Both the position numbers and the translations under genes were made by a program. This document shows, one piece after another, positions 49,691 to 62,376 of a stretch of 64,000 nucleotides of DNA. Source of the stretch: Sequoia sempervirens (taxonomy: Eukaryota > Streptophyta > Pinopsida > Cupressales > Cupressaceae); assembly GCA_007258455.2 (NCBI GenBank), contig VDFB02000003.1, forward strand, positions 38,171,876 to 38,235,875, written 5' to 3'. Below the pieces are notes generated by a model. The model saw only the letters and a program-made list of their open reading frames with translations, had not been told where the DNA came from and searched no databases. Each line of letters begins with the position of its first letter. The first letter of the stretch is position 1.

Positions 49691-50080
49691 AAATTATTTA
49701 AAATTCATTTTTAATTAATATTTATAGATTTAAATTTATTAAATTTAATTCAAATTAAATTTGTTATTTTATATTAATAAATATATATATATATTTTTTT
49801 TTTATATATCCGTAAGGTGGTAATTTTATAGATAATAAAGAAATATACAACCATCTACTAAGCAGGAAATATACCAGTGATAACAATCAGTCAGCCAAAA
49901 CAGAGCAAACGAGGAGAAACCACAGCTCCATACAGTCCCAAAACAGGAAAGAGTGACAAAACGGGGGAAAAGAAACTAGCCTCCACAAACAAAAAACGTA
50001 AAGCACAAGTTCGAACTACCGGAATAAATAAGTCGAAAGCCAGCAGAAACCAGACGAGCAACAACAAACCCTACACGAAT

Positions 50081-50703
50081 TCACCAGAAACCATTTAACT
50101 CTGCAAAACAAATGAAGCCTTCCATCCATTCCATTCCATCCACCGGCACAATCTTCAATTTTCGCTTCAAGAAATCAACCGCCACATCTGCTATCTTTTG
50201 GTGCCTTGATAATGTGGGCCCTTTGAGATCCAGTAGAAATGGATAGACTTTGACAGCTTCGTCAAACTCCCATAGAGAAGCTATGTCTGCCGGACGCGGA
50301 ATACCCTTACCATTAAAGGCCTCCTTCAAAGTCGTTTCGAGGCCGCCAAGCAAATCGTCCTGGAACAGCCGAACCATCAATTCCTTAGCCTCTGCCTTCA
50401 GGGTATCAAGGTCCAGGAGCACGGTAAGAAACCGGGATGAAATGTGTGCGTTATCTCAGGCGAATTCATTCCTTTCTAAGTGTCCTTTTCCAAGGACCGT
50501 CTTCACAGCAACGACTGACGTCGGATCATCCAAGAGCAGGATGCGCTTTAAAAGCTGATCCGTGACCTCACGAAAGGCAATTTTCCGCTCCTTAGCCACT
50601 AATGAAACTGGAGTATCGACACCGAAGGTTTCCAGACCTTCCGCCGAGATGAGAATGGTAAACTTTGACATCGACGGTCTATCCATTGACAAATGATTGA
50701 CAG
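50081..50703 (-). pseudogene. Coding-like block of unrecognised family, one stop
   Basis: One frame reads from about 50703 (after a TTGTTGTAG acceptor-like site) through MSKFTILISAEGLETFGVDT and VVAVKTVLGKGHLERNEFA. A single TGA follows at 50456-50458, then DNAHISSRFLTVLLDLDTLK to a stop at 50081. The intact halves are 78 and 113 residues. The protein is helical, with LKAEAKELMVRLFQDDL and HQKIADVAVDFLKRKLKI segments. Base composition is more G+C-rich than the surroundings, suggesting gene-derived DNA carried into an LTR. I cannot name the family. Confidence 0.5.
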
Positions 50704-51239
50704 TCGCACCCTACAACAAAAACATATAATGCAAAACCAAAATGCAAAACTCATGCTTAAGAAATGACTTCATTAGCTTAATTAAAAGCCTGAATAATGA
50801 TTTGTCAGGCTTCGCATACGGAGCAGAATTATGGCGAAGCAAAATGTCCTTGGCATGAGTTAAAATACGGCCCCCATCCATCCAACTTAGAACCATAATC
50901 AATGCAATTTATGGAGAATCCCACTCGGCACGTCCGCAATCGGTTCAGAGATTGTCGTGCCCGACGTGTCACACTGACGGCGCCGTGAGAACTGAGCCAA
51001 GCATGCCACCAAGCCAACTCCAGAAGTTTCTAAATTCAAAGACTGCCGATAAAACTAGCGAGGAGCACCAACAATCGGCCAAAATTAAAAGGTTTGATGT
51101 GACAAGAACAAGCCAAAGCCGAAGAATTCAAATCCAACCCGTCTGCCACCTCACGTCCACCCTGAACACCCAAAGCCTATGTGAGGGGCGCGGGGGAGCC
51201 CACCCATCCACCCACATATATATATATGGATTATAATTA

Positions 51240-53066
51240 TGTGGATTATTTTTATAATGTTAATTTAAATTGTGATAATAAATGATATATATATATACAC
51301 TTGGCCAAAATTATAGAAAAAAAATATTACGTAGGTTATTTACAATGAATTCATGTTGTTACTAGACCAATTGAAAGAAAATATTTTATCAAATCAAATC
51401 AAGTGTTTTAATAAATGAAATAGTTTGAGTTAACTGATAGTTTAATTTCCATGGTGGATTTCGTGCAATGAGTTATCTTAAAATGTGATTGTCAAGTATA
51501 GTAAATTTGCATTCTTAAACAAAATCTTGATGTTGAATAATTAATTGATTCATTGATTTTCTTTGAGTTCTTTATTGGTTTCCATGAGTTGGGATATAAG
51601 CATGTGGGGACCCTTAAATTAGTTGAACTTTCTAAAGGAATTAAGGTTATTGTTTAAAACTTCCAGAGGCGAGGGAAAATGGTGGTTAATTATGTGACCT
51701 TTTTATTTGATACTTGTCTCGATTTTGACTATGGTTGTGATTTTAAGTTTACACTTAGGTTGTACCCAATTTTATGGGAGTTGATTCTTATGACTTTTGG
51801 TGAGATGGTTTTGCCTCGCGGTTGTTCTATTTTGTGTTTTAGAGTACTTGTGGGTACAACCCCTTGGAAATTGTTGTTATGTTTTGGGTTTCTAGGGAGA
51901 GTGGCTCTACATAGGCGTCGACGCACAAAGGGGTTGTCAAGATAACCCACATTAGAGTTTGAGTAATAAGTGATAACCTAATTAATTAATTAGGGGGTGG
52001 GTAGTTAAACATTAACAAAATAATTGTGGATGCCTCGTCCACCTATTAGTGCTTTCACAGACTAAAGGTGGGCTGAGAAGGTCGTGGTTGGCAAAATCGT
52101 TGCCTCGTCTCCACGAGAGGTTAACGGTTCTGCACGAGTCACCCTATGGGGTTGGTGCCTAGAGAGGCTGTCAGGATAACCATAGATGGGGGTCGGGGCC
52201 TAGAGATAGGTAGTCATGATAACCCATGTAGGACTATGCGATGACACTCTCCTCTAGCTTTCCCTTGTGTTGTTTTGTTGTTAACCTTTAGAAGTGGTCT
52301 TTTGAAGTTATGTTTTCCTTTATGTGTGTTTTAGCTTTCCATGCTTAGAGTTTAGTCTTATGTATTTGTTTGGATGTTCTTGGTCGAGGACCCTTTCTTA
52401 TTTACTCCTAGCACGGGGGTGATCGAGTGGAACGTGCTACGCACCCCGTTGGGTTCCCTATTTTGCAGTTGTACCTTTCAGTGCAGAGTTTTGCAGAGAC
52501 AGCTTGATCCAGAGTTTATATGATTCCAGATGTATACTTGTACTTCTATTATACTGTGTATTGATTTCTTACCTTCCCATGTGAATGGGTAGACATATGA
52601 TGTAATCTAGAGTAAATGATCAATGAGATATACTTGTAGATTGATGTAATGTATAATCACATTATGTAATTCAATCTTGAATCATATTTGTTAATATCGT
52701 TAAGGTTGTGTTATATCTGAGTAAATATGTTCTTTATATTTACAAGTACAATTTGTTATGAATACATGTATGGTGTCTATATGGTTTATTCTTGTCTCAT
52801 TGCATATCTTTAATAAATGTTTAAATGAAGACATGTGAATGAATGAGTTACATTAGTAGAATTGGTAATTACTTTTATCAACTTTGTTGTGGGATAGATT
52901 ACGTAATGTCACCTCGTGCACCCCAAGGGACTTAGGTGTTTAACTTGTAATCATTAGTTATGTTAGTTGCATTAGTAAACTTAGTGTTTATTCTTTATGT
53001 TTTCAAAAAAAAAAAAATTGTTGCATTTTTAGTTGTCCTTTGGGGTTTGTGTGACAGGGCGTTACA
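51240..53066 (+). mobile_element. 3' part of a Ty3-type LTR, related to the 30-40 kb family
   Basis: The right end GTGACAGGGCGTTACA is a typical Ty3 LTR terminus. About 52130-52240 has the order GAGGCTGTCAGGATAAC, GGGGTCGGGGCCTAG, GATAACCCATGTAGG, GATGACACTCTC. These are the same blocks, in order and at a similar distance from the LTR end, as seen in reverse complement near 30740-30860 of the Ty3 LTR. The left end is unclear; TGTGGGGACCC at 51605 is a possible start. Confidence 0.6.
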
Positions 53067-53232
53067 TTCAAGGAATAGTGAATCAAAGTGTACCAAGGTA
53101 AGATAAATTTCAAAAATATGCATAAGGCAAAGGATTGTGTAAATAGAGAAGCAAGGGACAAGGGAAAGACATGACAACATTAGGAAACACAAAACCTCGT
53201 TCAAAGCTAGAAAATTACCTAAAAGCCCTCAT
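53067..53232. repeat. 165-bp direct repeat, right copy
   Basis: It matches 48599-48767 and begins on the base after the LTR end GGGCGTTACA. Confidence 0.85.
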
Positions 53233-53399
53233 ACTTAGAATTTGGGACTTGCATAATTGAAAAATATAATCCTTGAAAAAATAAGTTAGTAGCTCCAAAA
53301 TGAAACTAGATGTTGTGTTGTGTTTAGATAATCCTCATCAATTAAGGAGATGGCAAGGAAAAGAGAGTAAAATTTTGGCCTAAAATGTTTTTGATATTG

Positions 53400-54125
53400 G
53401 GGAAAACAGATTTTGAAGGGATCCGGAACCCTTTACAACCAAAAAGCCAAACTGCTGAAAACAGCCAAAAAGACCAGACTGCAGAAAAGATAGCCTGCAG
53501 TCAACAAAAAACCAGCTCCCAAACAAACACCATTAGGTTTTACAATTAGAGTTTCGCTTGTTGGAGCGAAGAGTCATATCAAAAGAAGGCCCAAAGGGTT
53601 TAGATTTTTTTCCAGTAACAGTAGTCCAGCCTTCTTCAACTTGTGCTGCCTTAGCCTGCCAAGCCAGCCCATCATTTTCCTGAGGATGAAAATCCGCAGC
53701 CCTAGAGGTAACATCATAGTTCTCCTGAACAGGTGTGGAAATGACCGAAGAGCCACCAGAGATGGGAATTGAAGCACCATCACTAGAAACAGAAACCGGT
53801 CTAATCGTTTGCTCAATATGATTTATCATGGTAGCTCCCCCAGTGGAGGAAGGAGAAACCCCAGCAGCCTGTGAATCAGAAGCCCCAGCAACTTGTGAGT
53901 CAGAAACCACCACCTCAGAGAAGCTCCTTAGCTGATCAGATTTCTTCTCAACCGTGTAATGTTGTTGAGAAGCGCCATTCCACCAAGTAGTTGTCTTTGT
54001 CTTCTTCTCGAATCCACATTGCACAGCAGCATGTCCTGTTTTGAAGCATCTTCTACAGCGGAAAGGGACCCCCTCATAATCCAACGATTGGATCCAAGAC
54101 CCCCTAAAATGTTGAAGCATCTCGA
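53400..54125 (-). mobile_element. LINE (L1) fragment, ORF1 C-terminal part
   Basis: The frame 53533-54120 (195 residues) starts SWIQSLDYEGVPFRCRRCFKTGHAAVQC. The LDYEG-x-PFRCRRC text followed by a C-x2-C-x4-H-x4-C knuckle is characteristic of plant L1 ORF1 proteins. A Ser/Gly/Ala-rich region follows, then WTTVTGKKSKP. ORF1 binds element RNA. The N-terminal half and ORF2 are absent; the downstream strand (to about 53400) looks like the ORF1-ORF2 spacer. Confidence 0.75.
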
Positions 54126-54129
54126 AACA

Positions 54130-55300
54130 AAACTTATGCCTTCAAATTATCATGAGATTTATTTGAGCAATTTCATATATTGAAACAAAATGGAGTTGTT
54201 CGTACTTGGGAATACAACAAAATTGTTCAAATCATAATTTATTTTATTTTAGTTTCCACTATTTTTGTGTATTCTATTTTTTCAAATGTATCTTATACTA
54301 AAAATCTTGTGTTTCCATCTTTCAATTGTAATTTATTTTGAGGTCAAATCCTTTAGAGATTTCATTCATAGATATAATTGAACTTTTTTTAGTCATGAAT
54401 CATTCCATAATATGCTATAAATATTTGTGCCTATTGACCATCCAATAGCACTTTTAGTTATTGTTACTAGTAATAGTATAGTACTATTAGTTGTGACTTT
54501 TAAATTTTTAATGTTGACAATTATTAATAACAATTAAATGAAATGGACTCATTAGAACAAGTCACAATTAAAAAAAATCAACAAAACAAATCATGTGATG
54601 GTACATGGACACACCCAAAAAAATTACTTAATACATAATTGTTAGATTATAACTTTTTTCGTTGTATTTTATGATATCTCAACCCAAAAAAAATATAACA
54701 TCATATTTGTTAATAAAGAACTAAAACCTCGAATCTAAATGATAAACTTATTAAATAAATTACTGTAAATTTTTGAATCATTCAAAATAACCACTTATAA
54801 ATTTAAGAAACACACAACTACTCATACTTTCCACCAAATTAAAAAACATATTTGTTAACCTTCATCCCCCTCCTTATGGGGTGGATAGTAAGTTTTACCA
54901 CACTTCCCGGTGTGCAGATTAATATAAATTCTGTGAACATGGTGTAACCATCTCCATTATATTTTTAAAAAACAAGAGAAACAAAACCAACCTATCATTC
55001 TCAAGAGATCGTTTCAGTAATCCACCCTATCTAGCACGATCAGATCCTCATTAAAATACATTTATTAAGCAAAAAGCCTTCCCAGGTTACCCCTTATTGT
55101 CAATTAATTTATTGACATTTTGAAGGTATGCCATGCATATCAACCAAGCTTTGCGCTGACTGTGAAATAATTTATTGGTTCACAGAATCTAACCCTGCCA
55201 ACCTTACCTCAGGTAAGAATATAAGAATCTATAGCAGGCCATGAAGAAAAGAATTGAACTAGGAATCTACATTATTGGAGTGCAGTATATAGAATGTATT
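54130..55300. other. Gene-free AT-rich stretch
   Basis: No credible ORF, RNA gene or element end was found. Confidence 0.45.
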
Positions 55301-55938
55301 ACAGGTCTGTGGGTGCTGTGTGAATTGGTTCTATTGCCTAGAAACCCATATCCACAAGCACAAAGTTATGACTTCCTTTGTTGTTGAGATTTGTATTATG
55401 AAAACTGGGTACCTTGGCATGGTTTCATTTTTAAGTTAAGACCTTATATCCATGACCACAAAGTGTGTTAGGACTGAGTTCTGCTATCACAAATTTGTGT
55501 TGTGGCTTTGTGCTTCACTAGAATGACAACAATCATATTTACAAAGATCCATGAAAAGTGGATACCTTGCTAGAGCGGCTGGCCTGATCTTCTGTGAAGA
55601 ACACATATCCACAAATTTGAAGATTAGTTTATTGAAATTTGTATTGTGATTTCAAATGTACTCCATTAGAGTAGCTACGTGACTTGGTCTTCTTGTTAAA
55701 CAATCACTTCTACAAGTATTAATTAATTACTTCTGCTGTCATCGAAATTTGTATCGTGACATCTGTGTTCCAATGGTGTGACAACGACCATATTTAAATA
55801 ACCAAGGAAAGCGACTACCTTCCTAAATAGGTTGGTTGGTCTTCTGGTTAAGAACCCAGATCCACAAGTTCCGAGTTAAATGAAATTGGTGTAGTGAATT
55901 CAAATGTGATCCTTTTGAATAGTGGTGATTATATTTCT

Positions 55939-58259
55939 CCCATTCGTGGGCCTTGTGGGCTAAGCCAAAGAAAGCTGAGGGCAAAGGCAAAATGAGGAAG
56001 TCCGGAAGCATCAGGGACTGGTTCTCTAATAAGAGATTAGAAAGGGGAAGTTAGGCTGCCTCCAAAAATACTCAGCAGTAGTACCAACAACGAAGCAAAG
56101 GCCCAAGCACTATTACTCGAACTTCAATTATGTATTAGATATAAGATCCCGGAAATAATAATCGAGGGCAATTCAATGGTGTTTATAACCTCCAACTAGA
56201 AAATCAAGAACATGATGGAGCAAATTTGGCAAAAGCTTTCAATCCTAAATTCTTTCACTATTCAACATTGCTATAGGGAAGGCAATAAATTCACAGACAC
56301 GTTGGCCAACTTGCCACTGATCATTCTGGCATTGAAATAATTTGCAAATGTCAAATGTGTATTTGATTGGGGGAATTTAGACTTCGCAGCTCTAGATAAT
56401 AGCAACCACCAAGATGGGCAAGATTATTGCAAGTTTGTGAATCAGCCTTGCTTGTACAAAGAATGGAAATGAAGCCTCAAGGCACAACAAGGACAGCGGC
56501 GTTGGTGTGACAATTGATATAGCAGCATTGTCGACATAAACAATCAACATCGACTAAAGAATTTGTGATCCAATTAGGGCCGAAGGGTTCGATGAAGGAC
56601 TATCCAACCATGTAATCAATTGAACAATCACACAACCGAATTTAACAAAACATCAAGAAGTTTGTATTCATTCGCAATCACAACAAACTTACAATCTACC
56701 ACAATGGGCTTTCAACACGCTAAACCTTAGCCATTTGATTACAAATGAACAATTCCATAATTTGGAAGGTATTGCAACACAATGCCATACAAAGTATCTT
56801 TTACATTTTTCCTTGACTTTTAATGATCTTCTAGGATGTTTAGATATCAACTGGACTTCCCTTGAGAGTGATCTCAATCAACCATAAGGTGGCGCAAGGC
56901 TCAATGCCTCATGAAATGTGTAGTCAAGCAAACATGTAATCAATCTTCTTGAATGAACACGATGATGAAGGATCTTGATGTGGTTCACCCAGTAAACTCT
57001 CTTGGGTCCAATGTATCTCAGAAATGTGTTCCTTTGTTGCCGCAAGATTTGAAAATCGTCGCAAGCCAAAGACAGAAATTGACTGTTAACCAGTAATCCT
57101 ATTCATAGGTTAGACAACCAATTATGTCTTTGCAGTGATTCAAATCTCCCAAGAAGTTAATGCAACGTTTTATGATCAGTATAGAATACGTTCCCAACTA
57201 AGCGATGAGATGTGCATATGTGGTGAAATGCGGTAAAATTTGCGACGACTAGAAATAATTGGAATACAAATGAAAACCTGCAAACAAACAAAATAAAGAA
57301 AATATTTTGAATGATACAAGATTGCTCTTACACAAATTGAGCTAGAGTGAATATACTGGCACAAGGTGAAGCGTGAGCTGCAAAGGTATAATTTAGCCCA
57401 AATAGTGATGGTATTGTAGAACAAAATTGAGCCATTTGTAGGTGCCACCTGCAACTATCTATGTGAGATGATACCTAATGCCTAGCAAGTAGGAGACAGG
57501 TGAATATTGCAAGCTTCAATTTGGAAAGTTTGAGAGTTTTCATCCTTGGCTCCCCTCTTATTGAAAGCGTCGTTCACAAGGTGATACGTCCCAACCTGCT
57601 ACAAGAACTTCCCCGACGACACCTCAACAAGACAATAGCGTCGATCTTTTTGTCAAATATAATGGATATTTTACGGGACGAAGGAATGGTGAGGGTCTCA
57701 CCGAGGCCTATATTCATGAGATTTATATCACAAAGCGAAAACTAACTAAAGCATTGGAAGTTTATGATGCCAAATCTACAAATGTGGGGGGATGTTTTCA
57801 AGGAACCTCCTGGCCACATTAACTGAGGCCAATGCTATTCTTGCGGCAGCCAAAGATGGCCTTGTCGCGAGGTCTCTGGATGAGTTCAAATCGGTGCTGG
57901 GTACCAAAGGAAAGGTTCTTTGCGGGTGCATACAAGAACGGGTCAGAAATGTCGTCAATGTCATCTCCTTTTGCTGAAGAACGCTGCTCCGCAGCTGCAC
58001 AGACCAAGGTGGGGGAGAAGGAAAAGGAGCTGAGACAGAGACAGGCCAACAGCTCCAGCGACAATAATTACTGTGTCCTCTTTGTTTCTTCATATGTAAT
58101 CATGAATCAATGTATCTAAGAAAATGTAATGGTTTATCTCATGCAAGCAATGCTTTTGCTTGCCTCTTTTGGTGGAGCGGAGGTTTTTGCATAGCTTTAT
58201 TTCATATATTTAAGGGTCTGGCCCCCATGGCCACTCTAACTAATTTGAAAAAAAAAAAA
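55939..58259 (+). mobile_element. 5'-truncated LINE with RNase H domain and poly(A) tail
   Basis: The insertion is flanked by TGATTATATTTCT at 55926-55938 and 58266-58278 (the longer matching arms start GAATA), a LINE-type target duplication. The 3' end has a 12-base A run at 58248-58259. At 56070-56330 the plus strand reads STNNEAKAQALLLELQLCIR, IPEIIIEGNSMVFIT, SFTIQHCYREGNKFTDTLA. This is the RNase H-like domain (RVT_3) found at the C-terminus of some plant L1 ORF2 proteins. One stop is in frame. Endonuclease and RT are lost by truncation. The 56.56-57.49 kb part is not recognised. Confidence 0.85.
57490..58120 (+). pseudogene. Coding-like 3' segment of the LINE, frameshifted
   Basis: Three overlapping frames each hold protein-like pieces: FGKFESFHPWLPSY; KYNGYFTGRRNGEGLTEAYI; ANAILAAAKDGLVARSLDEF and KTKVGEKEKELRQRQANSSS. 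This suggests one former frame with shifts. It lies inside the LINE insertion upstream of the poly(A). I do not recognise it; it may be LINE-encoded or a transduced host sequence. Confidence 0.4.
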
Positions 58260-58279
58260 GAATAATGATTATATTTCTG

Positions 58280-59560
58280 AATAACAAGGAAAATGGACCT
58301 CAAATTGATTTTTTGGTTAAGCAACCATTTCCACAAGTACTGAGTTCTGCTGTCAATGAGATTTCTGTACTTTGACTTCTATGCTCCATTAGATTGATGT
58401 CATTTATAATTAAATGACCAAGGAAAGTGATTGCCTTGCTAAAAAGGCTGGTTAGGTTTTCCTGTTAAGACCTCATAATACAAGTTAAATGAAATTTGTA
58501 GTTTGAATTCAAATGTGCTCAATTAGAATGACGATGATTATAAATGAGCTTGTTTTGGTCTTCTACTTAAAAAAACATATTTTCACTGAAATCTGTGCAT
58601 GCTTTTACTTCTGTGCTCCATTAGAATGATGATGCCCTTTATTTAAATGACCAAGGAAAGAGGATGCCTTGCTAAAAAGGCTGGATAATTTTTCCAGTTA
58701 AGAATCCATATATACAAGTTCAATGAAAATTGTATTTTGACATCAAATGTGCTTCATTAGAATGGCAATGATTATATGATATGCAAACAGGACACCTTTT
58801 ATAAAAACCCTGTTTTCGATCTTCCGGTTATAAAGCCACATCCACAATTACTGAATTCCATTGTTTCTAAAGATTAGTTGGTGACTCCAGATATGCTCCA
58901 TTAAACAAAAACAGATAATCGTCATGTATGTCAATAAATTTTGCAAATCTTATCCTGCAGAAATCCTAAGTGGAAAATAAAAATCTCCTTTAGGATTAAT
59001 ATTACATATGTAGCAGACTGAGGCATCGTGATGTGTGGCATACTGTTATTGCCAGACAATAAGAACCCCATCTTTAATAAAATATAAATTTTTGACTTCT
59101 GCTCTAGAAGTTACATAGATTTATATGTTGCAAGAGATGTGGCATCACGCACCCACATCAATGCAACAAGCATGACATGTGAATATTACTGTTAGTATGT
59201 TAGTTTTGAGCAATCAAGGCAATTGCCGGGAAACTACTACATCCTTGCCAAAACAATGATCAGCATTAGTTCCATAACTTGTTACTAAAAGGAGGAACCA
59301 TGGTCGTTGCTGATGGTTATTTCCACCGTATAAAGCCTTGCCTTGTGGGAATAATTACCCTTCTCAGACTGAAACCAACACTAACCCGAATAAGACAGAT
59401 ATAGGTAACAAATGAATCTATTTATACTCTGAGATTGGAGAAATTTTGTAATTAGTAATTTCGACTAGCATGGATCTGCCTTTCTGATTATTCAGTCGCA
59501 CCCATACATGCCTCTTAAGTCTTACATATATGAACATGCTGAACTGCTTTGACAAATGAG
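58280..59560. other. Array remnant and gene 3' flank
   Basis: To about 58900 this is the right arm of the degenerate array. From about 59200 it is the presumed 3' untranslated and flanking region of the minus-strand galactosyltransferase gene. No clear poly(A) signal was singled out. Confidence 0.4.
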
Positions 59561-59566
59561 ATTGAC

Positions 59567-62376
59567 TTAGAAAGCTGCATTCCATACAACATTTTTGTCT
59601 TCCCCACAGCGACGATGCACCTCCTTAATCCTCTCTGCAGACTTGCAAATGCCACTGCAACTCCAATCAAATGAGGCAACACATGCATTACCTGACTGCG
59701 CCTTCCATTCACAATCTGTATTCCAAGGTTTAAAATGAGTATTAGTTTCAATCATAATATTGTATTATAGATGCATCAATGCATGGAACAAATTTCCAAT
59801 GTAGTCAATGTATGAGGCATGCATACCTGGAGGTGTTCCACAACACATTCTACGATCATCAATGTGTTTCACATCCAACCCTATAAACCAGGATCCCAGG
59901 GAAACATCTTCATTTGCAAATTTATGCAATATTTGGCTGGCTCACCAACATGGACTAGTTAGAATTGTGCTTTGTTTGCTTACAACAACATTACTTCACC
60001 TTATTACGTGTTTAAGAAAATATGCTTAAGCACTTACTGATTTTGATATATATATTGAGCCAAATCCTTTGAGATTGCATAAAGTTGACCAGTCGCATGT
60101 CGAAAGTATTTATTTCCCACTTCACCGAATTTCCAGTACTCTGGCTCATGATACCTTACTCCTCTGTTATAAGACACAAAAATGAGTTCATAAAAAGAAA
60201 GACAATAAATTTATGAAAATTTACAGAGAAACAATAGTGACGAAGCTTAATATCCAACAAAAAATGGCAAGAAAGCTCAGTTTCAAGCTTTCAAAGGTTG
60301 CTAGTAAACAGAATATTGGAAAATTCCATTTATTCCTACATCTTATCGATTCCCATTTTGAAGAGTATTATATTTCCTTTCACTTCTTGCTACTTACTTC
60401 TGTGCTAGAACAGGACCAGACTTCATACATCCAGCATATACTCGAGGCTTAGATCGATGTTTTGCAAGTGTTTTTGCAAGCATTCCTGAAGAACAAGATA
60501 TTTCATTATGGCATTAGAATAGAAAACTTCAGCTCACATGCAGATTGATGAACCATTTTCCAAGTCACCTGAGAATGACATAACCCTCACCTAGATTTAC
60601 ATGGACATCATCATCAACCTTTATATAAAAATCCGCATCCCATTTGGCATAAGCAGTAGCAAAGTAGCTCTTGGTTTTGGCAGACAGTTCATGATACCCT
60701 TCAACATGCTCCTGCACCACAGTAAATTAGCAATTTAGAAACATACTTTCTCATCATCTAGCATTGCAGAAATCATCAGAATAAAGAAAAAATGTATTGC
60801 GAAATGCATACCAATCTCATGAAATCCTTGTGTTGCATGTCTTCAGCTTCAATGGCTCTGTCGAGGATGCCACCTGTTGTAGCACTGTTTACCCACGAAA
60901 ATGCATCAATTAAATCTACCAGAAAAAAGTTCAGAATGCACTAAATTCCTGTGATGAAAAGTAAATTTTGAATTATTTGGATACAGATAATCCAAAGCTA
61001 CATAAAGGTCTAATGGCCTTTCACATATGGCCATTATCCTACAAATGTTGGACATATGAGGGAAAGGATCTTCTTTATTTAGATTTTTGCTAGACACAAA
61101 CTTATGTAATCTATACTTATGCTTGTGTCACAGAACATAAGTAATATATACAAAAGCCAGATAGGATGAACTTTTACAACAACCCAAAAAAGTCACTTTT
61201 GAAATCACTTCAATCTACTGCAGGGGAGAAAATAAAGGTAGAAGGAAGAGCCGCCTTGTAAGAAATGATAATAATTCTTACTGGTTGCCAATCTGATTGT
61301 TTTGGAAATAATATGAAGTCAAATTATAGGTTTTGGGGCCTGATTTCTTGGACTAGCAAATATCCAATACTCATATATACTTGAACTTTACCAAGTTTTT
61401 TTTGCATTTGTCATCTACACTGCTACATATATTCACTCAAAATTACCCTCATTCAAAATTAGATTCCTAAAGAAGTCAAAGAATACCTGTGGCCTATGAC
61501 AAAGCGAGCAATGATGCCTTTCTCCTCCATTTTCTTTCGTCTATCACCTGTTGCATTTTCAATCAAATAAATCAATCTTAGCATCCATAAATTCATTAAG
61601 AAGGTACTCTCAATAACTTTGCTCAATGTTTTAATAAGTCCACTATTCCAATAGATAAGAAATCACACCCCGTGGCATCCATGTTGAGCGGACTGAATCC
61701 CGGCGCTTTCTGCTACTGAATGCAGTATTGATTCCAACAATTACAAAAGCTTTTGGTCTTTTCTCAGTGTCAACAACAATGGGATTTTCTGAAATTGGAG
61801 CACCATTCAGTAGAGATGCTTGTGCAGTTCTTGCTTCAACTAACTCTGCTTCCAAATTCGTGATTGTCTTACTAAGGGTTCTGCACATGGAATACCACGT
61901 CATCAAGCATATCCCACTTTTATATAGATATATTAGGTGTTTTCACTCAAATACCAAGAACTTCAGAGACGAAAGCAGTAAATTTCACACCAGAATAGAT
62001 AGAAACAAAACCATCAAAACAAGAACAAGAAGACAACCAAAAAGTTCTGGAGCACAGAACCTACTCAATAGCTTGATCCGACTTTGAGACTTCTCCCATA
62101 TATAGTCTGGAGTCTATAGGTTTCTGTTGAACATGAATAATCATATACATATTTGTAAATTTCTTACTGCATCATGGAATAGTCACAATTTTTTCTTTCA
62201 AAAAGCTAAAATACAAGCACAACTGTAGCTCAAATGCAGTAATGCTACTGCTAAATTGGCTTAACCAAGGAATACTTACTGATTTGGTATCACATCCTTC
62301 AGAAACAAGTCTAAGATGATCTCCCAGCTCTCTGCTAAATTTAATTACGTCTTTTGCTTCTGGAACATTCCACATT
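59567..62376 (-). CDS. Beta-1,3-galactosyltransferase (GT31, DUF4094 type), first exon missing
   Basis: This is a Golgi type II membrane glycosyltransferase of the plant B3GALT group, which adds beta-1,3-galactose to glycans, probably of arabinogalactan or N-glycan type. Ten exons, all GT-AG, in gene order: 62376-62280, 62123-62065, 61880-61669, 61547-61487, 60884-60812, 60711-60591, 60485-60398, 60163-60038, 59936-59827, 59715-59567. They sum to 1,096 nt, keep phase throughout and give 364 residues with no stop. Landmarks are DUF4094 text ([18 protein letters not shown]); [38 protein letters not shown]; the catalytic metal-binding [38 protein letters not shown]; and the Cys-rich tail [20 protein letters not shown] to the stop at 59567-59569. 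Only the N-terminal exon with the signal anchor is missing, probably beyond 64000. It is the only gene in the window that looks functional. Confidence 0.93.

Larger units (their letters stand above)
55300..58900. repeat. Degenerate array interrupted by the LINE
   Basis: Diverged units recur with phrases CCATTAGAATGAxxATGATTATA, AAATGACCAAGGAAAG, CCTTGCTAAAAAGGCTGG and GGTTAAGAACCCATATCCACAAG. CCTTGCTA-type anchors are near 55564, 55819, 58434 and 58667, giving a higher-order period of about 235-255 bp. The array continues on both sides of the LINE at 55939-58259. Confidence 0.65.

Noticed and set aside
48599..53232. Treating the 165-bp repeats as LTRs of one 4.6-kb element
   Set aside because: The repeats lack TG...CA ends and have no primer site or polypurine tract next to them; an LTR end sits outside the right copy.
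56560..57490. A separate LTR or DNA element nested in the LINE
   Set aside because: I found no matching termini or target duplication; kept only as unrecognised sequence within the LINE insertion.
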